A stretch of DNA of 54,351 nucleotides from Saprospiraceae bacterium (lineage in GTDB: Bacteria > Bacteroidota > Bacteroidia > Chitinophagales > Saprospiraceae), in the NCBI GenBank assembly GCA_028285085.1, contig JANQQI010000117.1, forward strand, positions 1 to 54,351, written 5' to 3'. Each line of letters opens with the position of its first letter. The first letter of the stretch is position 1. Positions 42,303 through 51,112 of the stretch are shown here, one piece after another. The notes beneath the pieces were generated by a model that did not search any database, had not been told where the DNA came from, and saw only the letters and a program-made list of their open reading frames with translations. Made by a program: the position numbers and the translations under genes.

Positions 42303-43001
42303 CTAAGATCTTTTGACAAAAAAAAGTTGCCCCTCTCGTTTCAAAATGCGTAGCAAAAACAAACCAGTGATACCTCCGACACTTAGGCCCGCTGACAGCC
42401 CACCCAGTAATCCACTCAGAGCAATCATCCACCACGGGGAGGTCTCCGTCGGCCAGCTGGCGAAGAGAAAAATCCAGAGCATCCCAAAAGCCCAGCCAAT
42501 CATATTGCCATAAATCCAGTCGTAGGCAGATTTGACATAACGACGTAGGGCCAACCATTGGAACCAGCCAAAAATGGCACCTAAAAACAGGCCCATTCCC
42601 AAGACCAAAACGTAAAATAGCAGGGTCGTTGGGCCAGGCGGTACAAAGCTAGATTCTGCGGCCGCCTCACTTGAGGTAATGAAAAGCGAAGGAAGCATGC
42701 CTAGTCCCCAACCTAACATCGCCACATAAATGGTGTATCTAATCCACCGTCCGTCAGGTATTTTCGGGAACAAAGTTTTCAGGACACGCCACTGCATCCA
42801 TCCCAAGATGCTCCCTTCGACCAGCCCTGCCCCTAGCATAACTACCCAGTTAACCAGGCGGCCAGAGAAAGTTGTCGGCTCTCCCCACCAGCTGTTAAAT
42901 AGCCAGGCCAGCATTGCAGCCCCACCGATGCCTAGTAATTCGCCCGCCGAGCAGTAAATGGTCCATCTTTTCCAAATTTGCCAGGATGTCGCCGGTTGCA
43001 T
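42303..43001 (-). CDS. Multi-helix membrane protein with internal duplication
   Basis: 232 residues from the ATG at 43001 (a GTG at 43016 adds five residues and begins MKKTS). About six or seven hydrophobic helices are visible. The halves look alike: GSILGWMQWRVLKTLFP in the first and GAIFGWFQWLALRRYV in the second, each followed by a helix with GWxxGM. No known family is recognised and no neighbour suggests a function. Confidence 0.7.
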   Translation of the reverse strand: MQPATSWQIWKRWTIYCSAGELLGIGGAAMLAWLFNSWWGEPTTFSGRLVNWVVMLGAGLVEGSILGWMQWRVLKTLFPKIPDGRWIRYTIYVAMLGWGLGMLPSLFITSSEAAAESSFVPPGPTTLLFYVLVLGMGLFLGAIFGWFQWLALRRYVKSAYDWIYGNMIGWAFGMLWIFLFASWPTETSPWWMIALSGLLGGLSAGLSVGGITGLFLLRILKREGQLFFVKRS

Positions 43002-43194
43002 AGATGTCTTTTTCACTCAATCTATTTCAAATCTGTACTAATCAGGATGAGGATCATTATTCCCACCGTTGATCATTCTCATTTTCTTAAAATTTGTTAA
43101 AATGAAATTACTTTTGTTAATGCTATCTTAAATAACCAACCATTCCATTCTCTTTCTTCGTCAAAGAGATAAAACCAACTCACCAAACAAGATT

Positions 43195-43671
43195 ATGAAA
43201 ATGAAACAACTAACGATGTCTTTTACTTTTTTGCTCGGAACATTTTTACTTTTTCAATGTAGCAGCCCTCAAACGGCTAATGACAATTCAACAAAATCAT
43301 CTTTTAGCAGCAAAGAAGAGACCGCCTACTTTGTCTGGGAAGGCGGGCAGTATGTTGCCCGAGAACTGGACGAGGAACCTGAATTCAGCGAAGGCGAATT
43401 GGCTTTTCTCAAACGCGTGTATCGAAAGATGAAATATCCAGCGGAGGCCCGCGAAAAGGGCGTTGGTGGCACTGTGCTTATTACCGTCTTTTTAGACGAA
43501 AAAGGACAGCTTGAAAATGCTGTATTGAGCAAAGGAATCGGCTATGGATGTGATGAGGAGGCACTAAAAGCTATTCAACACGCTTCGCAAAATGGCTTTA
43601 CGCCAGCAATTTATCAAGGTAAAGCCGTCAGAGTGAAGTTTGATTTGCCAGTAAAATTCAAACTGGTCTAA
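43195..43671 (+). CDS. TonB C-terminal-domain protein with lipoprotein-like N-terminus
   Basis: 158 residues. The N-terminus (FTFLLGTFLLFQCSS) looks like a lipoprotein signal, although Gln before the Cys is unusual. The C-terminal TonB fold is YPAEAREKGVGGTVLITVFL with LDEKGQLENAVLSKGIG and a final VRVKFDLPVKFKLV. The Pro-rich spacer and inner-membrane helix of a classical TonB are missing, so it may not energise receptors. It is followed by the repeat at 43717. Confidence 0.83.
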   Translation: MKMKQLTMSFTFLLGTFLLFQCSSPQTANDNSTKSSFSSKEETAYFVWEGGQYVARELDEEPEFSEGELAFLKRVYRKMKYPAEAREKGVGGTVLITVFLDEKGQLENAVLSKGIGYGCDEEALKAIQHASQNGFTPAIYQGKAVRVKFDLPVKFKLV

Positions 43672-43716
43672 ATAGAAGACCATGTTTCAACCAAAAATAT
43701 TATACACCCTTTTTCC

Positions 43717-43774
43717 AACGTAAATATAGTGAGGATGGGAGGCAGCGCCGGACGAGACGTTGCCTTTCTTTTTT
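43717..43774 (+). repeat. Terminator-bearing repeat, copy 1
   Basis: Opens with AACGTAAATATAGTGAG (43717-43733), the same 17 bases as copy 2. A hairpin follows: GGCAGCG pairs with CGTTGCC (43758-43764) with one wobble, then a T-rich tail to 43774. It lies 45 bases after the TonB-like gene. Confidence 0.8.
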
Positions 43775-43884
43775 AATTTCAAAAAAATCGCACTACCATA
43801 CAACCAAATCCACCTGTATTGGCACCTTATAAGTGTAACTTTTAGAACCAGTTACAAAGAGTAAGATAACAACACCCCATATTA

Positions 43885-43941
43885 AACGTAAATATAGTGA
43901 GAGATTTAAGGGCAACGCATGACGAGGCGTTGCCTTTTTTT
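43885..43941 (+). repeat. Terminator-bearing repeat, copy 2
   Basis: Opens with the same 17 bases as copy 1 (43885-43901). The hairpin is perfect: GGCAACGC (43911-43918) pairs with GCGTTGCC (43927-43934), followed by seven T that overlap the stop codon of the ankyrin gene on the minus strand. Confidence 0.85.
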
Positions 43942-45265
43942 ATTCTGTCTCTTTAAGAATAGCGATGATCGCCTCGCGCTCCCCAAGAGCATTGGCCTGG
44001 TCGAGCGCTGACCGTCCCTCACTGTCTACCGGCGATTGATTCGCCCCTTCGGCAAGTAACCCGGTTACCCAATCCGTACGTGCGTATTCAATGGCCCAGC
44101 CCAAAGGCGTCTTCCCGTCATCCATCTGATTAAGATCAATTTTATGACGGGCTAAGACAGGCAACACCCCGATACTCGCTTTCTCAATGGCCTTAACAAT
44201 CGGCGAGGGCACTTCCTGCCCCCCGAAATAAGGATTAGCCCCCGCTTGCAAGAGCAAGTCCAGCATGCGCGCGTCTTTATACGCCAAAAACTGCGGGCTC
44301 AACACTTGCTGCGGATCATTGAGCAAGGCCGGCATGTTTTCACCATTCTGTTCGATAATGAAGCGCACCAGATCGTATAAGCTATGACTCACCGCTTTAG
44401 TAAAGGCCGAGTGACGCAACTTCTCTATGTACAACAGTGGATCGGCACCCTTTTCGATGAGGTAGCGCGCCAGCTTGGCATTTTGTAGTTGAATGGCCAG
44501 CATTAGTGGCGTCATATTGTAAAAGACATCGTAGCCGTTCAAATCTTTCAGCTTCTCGGTAAAAATCTTCACCGCATCACTGTCTTTGCTGTGCATCGCT
44601 TTGAGTAATGGCCGCAAATATTCTCCATTTTGGACATCGTACAACTCTTCCAACTCGCGCTTAGCATCAGCCTCTGCTTGTTGCTGGCGCGCGGCCTCTG
44701 CCTGACGAGCGGCCTCGGCGGCCGCCTCCCGGCGCGCTTTCGCCTCGGCGGCCTTCGCTTTGAGAGCCTCGTGCTTGGCGCGATCTTCGGCGCGAGCGCG
44801 CTGGCGGCTGGCATCGCCGTAGTTGCTGAGCAGCGCGCGCATTTCACCGTTGGTTTGTTGCTCGGCTTCAGCCATCGGTGTCACTCCTTTGCCATTAGGC
44901 TGTAGTGGATCAGCTCCCGCGCTCATCAGTAGCTCCACGATGGTCGCATTTTCCCAATACACCGCTTTGTAAAGCGCCGTATCACCTTGTGGATCACGCA
45001 AATTAGGATTGGCCTTGGCTTCGAGTAACATGCTGACGATTTCGGCATTATTGCTATCCGTCGCGATGGGCAGGGCGACGCGATAAAGACCATCGCGATC
45101 GTTGGGATTGACGCCAGCCCGCAAAGCTCGCGCAACTTCATCGGGATCATTATCCTGAACGGCACGCAGCAAATCGGTAACATCCAGAGTGAGGCGATCC
45201 TTAATCGTTCGGCGGCTACGATCCAGAAAATCTCCTAGCTTATCAAAAAAATCGTCGGTAGGCAT
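43940..45265 (-). CDS. Ankyrin-repeat protein with central charged coiled coil
   Basis: 441 residues. N-terminal ankyrin units (~25-145, such as NDRDGLYRVALPIATDSNN, GDTALYKAVYWENATIVELL) are followed by an Ala/Arg/Glu-rich coiled coil (~150-205: AKHEALKAKAAEAKARREAA). A second ankyrin block occupies ~210-440 (MTPLMLAIQLQNAKLARYLI, KTPLGWAIEYARTDWVTGLL). No signal peptide is visible, so it is likely cytoplasmic. It lies 86 bases after the larger exported protein on the same strand; the pair may be functionally linked. Ankyrin stacks bind proteins, but the partner is unknown. Confidence 0.9.
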   Translation of the reverse strand: MPTDDFFDKLGDFLDRSRRTIKDRLTLDVTDLLRAVQDNDPDEVARALRAGVNPNDRDGLYRVALPIATDSNNAEIVSMLLEAKANPNLRDPQGDTALYKAVYWENATIVELLMSAGADPLQPNGKGVTPMAEAEQQTNGEMRALLSNYGDASRQRARAEDRAKHEALKAKAAEAKARREAAAEAARQAEAARQQQAEADAKRELEELYDVQNGEYLRPLLKAMHSKDSDAVKIFTEKLKDLNGYDVFYNMTPLMLAIQLQNAKLARYLIEKGADPLLYIEKLRHSAFTKAVSHSLYDLVRFIIEQNGENMPALLNDPQQVLSPQFLAYKDARMLDLLLQAGANPYFGGQEVPSPIVKAIEKASIGVLPVLARHKIDLNQMDDGKTPLGWAIEYARTDWVTGLLAEGANQSPVDSEGRSALDQANALGEREAIIAILKETE

Positions 45266-45351
45266 AGTTGTCGGTTTGTCTGGATGCTATATTAAACAAT
45301 TCGGCGCAAAATGGGGGGATTTTTTGGGGAAGAAATTTGATTCTCCCAAGC

Positions 45352-47616
45352 TCAATCCCCATCCTTTCCCTTGCGATAAAAATGCGTAAACGGAATATCG
45401 ACCGCCAGGGTGGCGCCGAAGCGCCAGGCATTGGGTTGAAGATCGCCTTCGGCATTATTGAGATCGCGGAGCTGAGGAGTGTACTGCGCTCCAACCATCA
45501 AAGCCAGTGGTGTTTTGCCAATCCCCCAAACGCCGTAGAATCCCGGCGAAAGAATTTGCTCCCATTCGATCTCCGTGGGGAAGCCTTCGTTGGCATCATT
45601 GCTCCAGCGATAACTGAAGGGCGCACCGATATCGATCACGGGAATGAAAAAGGAGAACGAATGGTTTTTTTGTTTCCAAAATAAGAGCCGATCCCCCCAG
45701 TTAAACGATATCCCAATCGGAGCCGTCACCCCACTGACGAAGGCTTGATGAGGGCCGAACAATTGATAGCCCTCCGAGCCGGCGTACAGGCCAGGATAGG
45801 CACTGAGACTGACACTAAATTGGCTTTGCCGCTTCACTCGGTAAGACCCAACGGGCGCGGCATATTTTTGGATGATGCTCTTGATTTCCGGGGTACTACT
45901 GGCGGACAGAATGTCAACCATGAAGCCGCCGTAAAACGCCAGATTGCGCACCACGGCTTTAAGAATCTGTCGTTCTTGCTTAAGTCGTTTTTTGGTTTTT
46001 TTATCTAAGCCGCCCGCCGATAACTTGGTATCGAGTTGAGTGAGGCGAGCATCGGTAATCGGCTGCAGTGTTTGTAGAGCATAGAGTAAGGTGAGACCAT
46101 AATCTTTGTCCAGTGCCGCTTCCACGGTGCGCAAAGTGCTCCGACTCAAAGGTTGATACAACTCGAAATAACGCCTTCTTAATTTTGAGTTGGAATCATA
46201 AAAACCCAATAAATCAAAGCTATAATCTACCAGATCAAAGATAGATTCTATTTGATCGAGTAGTGCCTGTTTGTACTTCGTTTCACTACTTTTATTGGTG
46301 GGGTAAGCATCTCTTAATTGAATGGCATCGTCTAGTTCATCGTAGGCCAAATCCGCCTCTTCCCAGAGTTCGTAAAACCGGCCCGCCTGTTCGATTAGCA
46401 ACGGATAATATGATTTCACGACGGCTACTAGTTGCAATAGATCACCATTAACGTCAAGCTTTATCTTTTCAAATAAAGATTGATTGCGTTGGTATACTAA
46501 GGCAGAAAAGTAAAGCTGCGCTGTATCTTCTGATCTAAGGAGTTTATTGAAATGTGCGCGTTCAAAATCACCTGCCGTATTTCTTAAATTTTGCGTCATC
46601 GCATATAAGAAGTCAAGGTGTTGGGATAACTCAGTGTCTTGTCCGCCAAATCGATCGTGCATATTTTCAAAAATATCCCATACTTCCTCATCTGCGTTGA
46701 CTTGTCGATACGTAAAATTAGCTAGCGTAAATAATTGGAATGGCAATTCTTCTTGCAAGGCTAGATAAGCCGGTTCCCGCTCGATGAGGTGCTCCAGGTT
46801 GTCCGTAAAGCCACCGATATCTTCCTTAAAGGCCGCTACCCAGGCTTTTCCCATTGTGGGGACTTTAAAAATATCTTGATTGCGCAATAATATCAGTGTA
46901 TTGGGCATCAACTGACGCAACTCTGGAGATTCATCCACCCGGGTTAGGAAGCGGTCAAAAAACGCCAATAGTAGTTCTTCCTGCACCCGATCTACCAGAA
47001 ACTGCGCCGAGGCGTCGATAATTTTTGTGGTTAAATCAAGTGGAGCGGAGGGAGCCGTAGTAGGCGCTATTGCGACCGCATCCGGCGGAGGTGTCGTTGG
47101 CATTCCCGCAGATACCGTGATCGGTAATTCCTCCATCGAGTCAATAAATTCGGCAAGTTCCTCCTCATCCTCCATCGCTCTGAGATTTGTTTCATAGCAA
47201 TCGAGATCTTCATCTCGTACGACAGCCGCCAAATTGCCCATGAAATCAGTGTAAGTGGCAGGAAAATCAGGACGGCAATTAAGCAATAACTGATAATGAT
47301 CTTCATCAATTCGCGCTTTACGTTCCTGAACATCTTTAATCGCTATCGATAAATTTCTGACTGCTCGGGGTTGTAATTTTCCAAAAACGATTGTATTGTC
47401 AAACGGATCACGTACGAAGCGTTGCAATTCAATCAATTGAACAGCGGTCGCTTGGGTAATCAATTCTTCCTGCTCGTATACATTAGTCAGCACCGGCAAT
47501 TCGGGCCAGGATAAAGTATCTTTTCGAGCGGCGATATCGATGGCACGATTAATTGTCGATTGACTCCACAAGCAGGAATAGAGGAACAAGCAGAACAGGG
47601 TAAAAGGGGTCTTCAT
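45352..47616 (-). CDS. Large exported protein with helical body and C-terminal outer-membrane barrel-like part
   Basis: 754 residues, signal peptide FTLFCLFLYSCLWSQS. The body to about residue 610 is mostly helical and charged, without recognised motif. The C-terminal ~150 residues alternate strands (FVSGVTAPIGISFNWGDRLL, FSFFIPVIDIGAPFSYRW, PLALMVGAQYTPQLRDL) and end AVDIPFTHFYRKGKDGD, like a small outer-membrane barrel or lid. No family is recognised. It precedes the ankyrin gene on the same strand. Confidence 0.72.
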   Translation of the reverse strand: MKTPFTLFCLFLYSCLWSQSTINRAIDIAARKDTLSWPELPVLTNVYEQEELITQATAVQLIELQRFVRDPFDNTIVFGKLQPRAVRNLSIAIKDVQERKARIDEDHYQLLLNCRPDFPATYTDFMGNLAAVVRDEDLDCYETNLRAMEDEEELAEFIDSMEELPITVSAGMPTTPPPDAVAIAPTTAPSAPLDLTTKIIDASAQFLVDRVQEELLLAFFDRFLTRVDESPELRQLMPNTLILLRNQDIFKVPTMGKAWVAAFKEDIGGFTDNLEHLIEREPAYLALQEELPFQLFTLANFTYRQVNADEEVWDIFENMHDRFGGQDTELSQHLDFLYAMTQNLRNTAGDFERAHFNKLLRSEDTAQLYFSALVYQRNQSLFEKIKLDVNGDLLQLVAVVKSYYPLLIEQAGRFYELWEEADLAYDELDDAIQLRDAYPTNKSSETKYKQALLDQIESIFDLVDYSFDLLGFYDSNSKLRRRYFELYQPLSRSTLRTVEAALDKDYGLTLLYALQTLQPITDARLTQLDTKLSAGGLDKKTKKRLKQERQILKAVVRNLAFYGGFMVDILSASSTPEIKSIIQKYAAPVGSYRVKRQSQFSVSLSAYPGLYAGSEGYQLFGPHQAFVSGVTAPIGISFNWGDRLLFWKQKNHSFSFFIPVIDIGAPFSYRWSNDANEGFPTEIEWEQILSPGFYGVWGIGKTPLALMVGAQYTPQLRDLNNAEGDLQPNAWRFGATLAVDIPFTHFYRKGKDGD

Positions 47617-47780
47617 GATATAGATATTGGGTTTGGGAATCAGAGCAAGCGCTCTTTCCTAAGATGTTCAAACGACAATGGGGAAGGATGGTTACAGATA
47701 AGTCGAATACTGCGAAGCAGACCATTAAAAAATAGACAATTGAATGGCAGAACACCTTTTCTTCCTCATTCAACTTTCCT

Positions 47781-47788
47781 TACCTTTG
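47781..47788 (+). promoter_or_regulatory. -7 box of the hutU promoter
   Basis: TACCTTTG matches TAnnTTTG, 26 bases before the ATG at 47815. No TTTG is found at the standard distance upstream. Confidence 0.6.
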
Positions 47789-47814
47789 CATAAAAATAAA
47801 ACCAAAATATTGTG

Positions 47815-49863
47815 ATGCACGCAGAGACGCCCTTTCAGACCGCTATACTTGAAGGTATTCCACAACAATTGCCCGCTCCAAAAGCTTACGACCCACACGT
47901 TAGTCACGCTCCTAAACGCGTGATTGAAGGTGTACTGAGCACTAAAGATAAACAACTCGCACTAAAAAACGCCTTGCGCTATTTTCCAACCGAACAGCAC
48001 GCTGAACTCGCTCCCGAATTCATGCGCGAGCTGGAGACCTACGGTCGAATTTACATGTACCGCTTACGCCCCGATTACGTGATGAGGGCGCGGCCGATTG
48101 AGGATTATCCCTATCGCTCACGCCAGGCGGCCGCTATCATGTTGATGATCCAAAACAACCTGGATTATAAAGTCGCGAAGCACCCCCACGAACTAATCAC
48201 TTACGGAGGTAATGGCGCCGTTTTTCAAAACTGGGCGCAATATCGCCTTTGCATGCAATACCTCGCTCAAATGACCGACGAGCAAACGCTCGTCCTATAT
48301 TCTGGGCATCCGCTCGGCCTATTCCCCTCCCACCCCGGGGCACCACGCGTGGTCGTTACCAACGGCATGATGATCCCCAATCACTCCAGCAAGGATGACT
48401 GGAATCGCTATAATGCTCTTGGTGTTACTTCCTACGGTCAGATGACGGCAGGTTCATTTATGTACATTGGTCCTCAGGGCATTGTTCATGGTACTACGAT
48501 TACTTTACTCAATGCTGGCCGTAAGATGGAATTGGGTGCAGATGATCTGCGCGGCCGTGTGTTTATCACCTCAGGTTTAGGTGGGATGTCAGGGGCTCAG
48601 GCACTCGCTGGCGTCATCACCGGCGCGGTATGTGTCATCGGTGAAGTCGACCCCGATGCGGTTCAACAGCGCGTCACTGATGGTTATATTAAAAAAGAAA
48701 ATGTTTATACCGATCTCAATGATCTGATCATTCGCATTGAAAGTTGCCGACGAAACGAAGAAGCTATTGCGCTAGTTTACCATGGCAACATTGTCGATTT
48801 GTGGGAAAAAATTGTTGCGGATAATATCACGGTAGAGCTAGGTTCTGATCAAACCTCTTTGCACAATATCGATGACTGTGGCTATACCCCAGTAGGTTTC
48901 ACCTTTGAAGAAGCCAAAGCATTATTATTACGCGATAAGCCCCGATTCATGGAGGAAGTACGGAGCACCCTGCGCCGCCACGTTGCGGCCATCAATACGC
49001 TTAGCGAGCGGGGGATGTACTTCTGGGATTACGGCAATGCCTTTCTCAAAGAAGCCGGCGAAGCCGGTGCGGATATTTGGGCCAACGAGGCCGAAGGCCG
49101 TTTCCGCTATCCCTCCTATGTTGAAGATATCATGGGACCGATGTGCTTTGATTATGGCTTCGGGCCTTTCCGCTGGGTATGTACTTCGGGTGATAAAAAG
49201 GACTTGGATACTACCGATGCCATTGCTGCGCGCGTCATTCGCAAAATGCAAACTGAAGCCCCCGACGATATTCAATCCCAGTTGCGTGACAACCTCATCT
49301 GGATCGAATCCGCCGACGACAATATCCCTATCGTCGGTAGTAAATCACGCATTCTCTACGCGGATGCAGAAGGACGTATCCGTATTGCGCAAGCTTTCAA
49401 CGACGCTATCAAAAAAGGGGAAATCAGTGCACCGATTGTCTTGGGACGCGATCATCACGATGTCAGTGGGACCGATTCGCCTTACCGCGAGACGTCTAAC
49501 ATCTACGATGGCTCCAGCTTCACAGCCGATATGGCCGTGCATAATGTGATTGGCGATGCCTTCCGGGGAGCCACTTGGGTGAGTCTTCACAACGGTGGTG
49601 GCGTCGGTTGGGGTGAAGTGATCAACGGTGGTTTTGGGCTGGTGATCGATGGCTCGGCTGAGGCGGAACAGCGCCTGCGTTCGATGCTTTTCTGGGATGT
49701 AAACAATGGGATTGCCCGCCGAAGTTGGGCCCGCAACGATGAAGCCATGTCGACGGCCCGCCGCGCGATGGCTAATTATCCCGATTTGCAGATCACAATG
49801 CCAAATCTAACGGATGAGGCTTTAATTGAGCAAGTGGTGGCGGAAGCGAAGAAGGTGGATTGA
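47815..49863 (+). CDS. hutU: Urocanate hydratase
   Basis: 682 residues from the ATG at 47815 (a GTG one codon earlier is possible). Signature parts include ELITYGGNGAVFQNWAQYRL, VVTNGMMIPNHSS, SYGQMTAGSFMYIGPQGIVH, ITSGLGGMSGAQ and a late cofactor/active-site region YGFGPFRWVCTSGDKKDL. Urocanate hydratase uses tightly bound NAD+ to turn urocanate into imidazolonepropionate in histidine breakdown. The length fits the longer Bacteroidota form. No other hut gene is in the window. Confidence 0.96.
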   Translation: MHAETPFQTAILEGIPQQLPAPKAYDPHVSHAPKRVIEGVLSTKDKQLALKNALRYFPTEQHAELAPEFMRELETYGRIYMYRLRPDYVMRARPIEDYPYRSRQAAAIMLMIQNNLDYKVAKHPHELITYGGNGAVFQNWAQYRLCMQYLAQMTDEQTLVLYSGHPLGLFPSHPGAPRVVVTNGMMIPNHSSKDDWNRYNALGVTSYGQMTAGSFMYIGPQGIVHGTTITLLNAGRKMELGADDLRGRVFITSGLGGMSGAQALAGVITGAVCVIGEVDPDAVQQRVTDGYIKKENVYTDLNDLIIRIESCRRNEEAIALVYHGNIVDLWEKIVADNITVELGSDQTSLHNIDDCGYTPVGFTFEEAKALLLRDKPRFMEEVRSTLRRHVAAINTLSERGMYFWDYGNAFLKEAGEAGADIWANEAEGRFRYPSYVEDIMGPMCFDYGFGPFRWVCTSGDKKDLDTTDAIAARVIRKMQTEAPDDIQSQLRDNLIWIESADDNIPIVGSKSRILYADAEGRIRIAQAFNDAIKKGEISAPIVLGRDHHDVSGTDSPYRETSNIYDGSSFTADMAVHNVIGDAFRGATWVSLHNGGGVGWGEVINGGFGLVIDGSAEAEQRLRSMLFWDVNNGIARRSWARNDEAMSTARRAMANYPDLQITMPNLTDEALIEQVVAEAKKVD

Positions 49864-50143
49864 GACTTTAATCTATAGATTTGCGATTTAATTGATAAAC
49901 TCTTAACATAAGATAAAACAAAACCAATTCAAATCTGGATAACAGAAAAATCATTAATCCTAAATCATTTCAACTACATAATATTTATCAGTAATCAAAA
50001 AACCGATTTTTTTACATAAAACAGCGTTCTTACTTAAAAGAATAAAATCTTTTATTAAGATAAGAATTCCTACATCAATATAGTTAGCATTGAATTATCT
50101 CTTTGGTTTTTCATTAAATTCTTAATCTTCAAAATTTTCAATT
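49864..50143. other. AT-rich gap before the EAD11-TM gene
   Basis: 280 bases with no coding frame. A short AATCTATAGATT palindrome at 49869-49880 follows hutU. The AT content rises here and stays high through the next gene. No exact TAnnTTTG promoter is seen on the plus strand before the start. Confidence 0.35.
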
Positions 50144-51100
50144 ATGGATCATATGGACTTGACTGAATGTAAGAGAACCATTGCAGAAGGTGAATTAGGA
50201 CAAGTGATTGATTTCTTATTTGAGAAGATTAACAATCTAAATAAGGGATCACAAAAAAAAAGAATAGAACCTTTAGAAAAAAGTTTAATTGCTACGTCTT
50301 ACCTGTACAAAGATTCTTTAAAATCATATCGGAACCAATTCATAAGCGCTGAAGAGCTTAGGACAATAATAAGTAAGATATGCTTCACCCTTACTGACAT
50401 AATAAATGATTTGATTAAATTTTCCGAAGAGAAGAAAGAATCTAAGAATGTAAAAAGTGACATTGAAAACTTTCCCCCAAATGGAATTAACATAGATCAT
50501 TTAAACTTACCCCAACATCCTAAGACTGAATATTCTTATTACAAGAATACTCATCCTGATTTAGTTGACATTTTCCACAAAGATCAAGACAAATCACAGT
50601 CTATAACACCTTTGTACAATTCAGAAAACCTTAATAGTGGAATAGCATATTATTCAAGCTTAAAAAAAATAAGAAGAAACACGATCAGTAAGCCTCAACA
50701 AGAATTTGACAACTTATCGTTCGCAAAAAACGATTATAGTCGACTTAATTTAAAAGTGGATAATAGCTCAATCCTTAACTCACAAAATAGCCATTCTTAT
50801 TCCAATCCTATAAAAACGCACGAAAGAGAAAAGCTCAACCAATATTTAGACCCTATTTATCAAGGTAAACCTACTTACAAAAACATTGATAGAGATTACA
50901 TAAATAATAGCAATAATAAAATACAAAAAAAGAATAATATTGGTGTAATGATTATTGGAATAACCATTGCTAGCTTCATAGGAATTCTATTAATATTTTC
51001 ATTTGAATCCATCTATAACAACATTAATAACATACTAGTAATATCAATATTAATTATAGTTAGCTATTTCTTATTTTTTTCAAAAGTATTTAGGTTCTAG
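50144..51100 (+). CDS. Effector-associated domain 11-like protein with C-terminal two-helix membrane anchor
   Basis: 318 residues. Residues ~5-95 match the pattern of Effector-associated domain 11: helix 1 with TIAEGELGQVIDFLFEKINN, a helix with LEKSLIATSYLYKDSLKSYR, then FISAEELRTIISKICFTLTD and IINDLIKF. In that family the typical sequence is (I/L)AxGxLxxAlxlL, then LLSxRYNxL, then G.IS.ee...ElnrI...Ll.li. Residues ~100-260 are Ser/Asn/Lys-rich and probably disordered. Two membrane helices lie at ~266-286 and ~295-313. EADs connect effectors to STAND, caspase and other sensor modules in bacterial conflict systems; here the effector end would be a membrane-piercing hairpin. Neighbours are housekeeping genes. 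G+C is very low: 17 of 60 bases at 50941-51000 against 34 of 60 at 49081-49140 in hutU. Confidence 0.72.
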   Translation: MDHMDLTECKRTIAEGELGQVIDFLFEKINNLNKGSQKKRIEPLEKSLIATSYLYKDSLKSYRNQFISAEELRTIISKICFTLTDIINDLIKFSEEKKESKNVKSDIENFPPNGINIDHLNLPQHPKTEYSYYKNTHPDLVDIFHKDQDKSQSITPLYNSENLNSGIAYYSSLKKIRRNTISKPQQEFDNLSFAKNDYSRLNLKVDNSSILNSQNSHSYSNPIKTHEREKLNQYLDPIYQGKPTYKNIDRDYINNSNNKIQKKNNIGVMIIGITIASFIGILLIFSFESIYNNINNILVISILIIVSYFLFFSKVFRF

Positions 51101-51112
51101 AGCTTATTTAAA

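Noticed and set aside
45189-45684. Overlapping plus-strand open frames opposite the ankyrin and exported protein genes
   Set aside because: They are antisense to well-supported genes and show no domain pattern.
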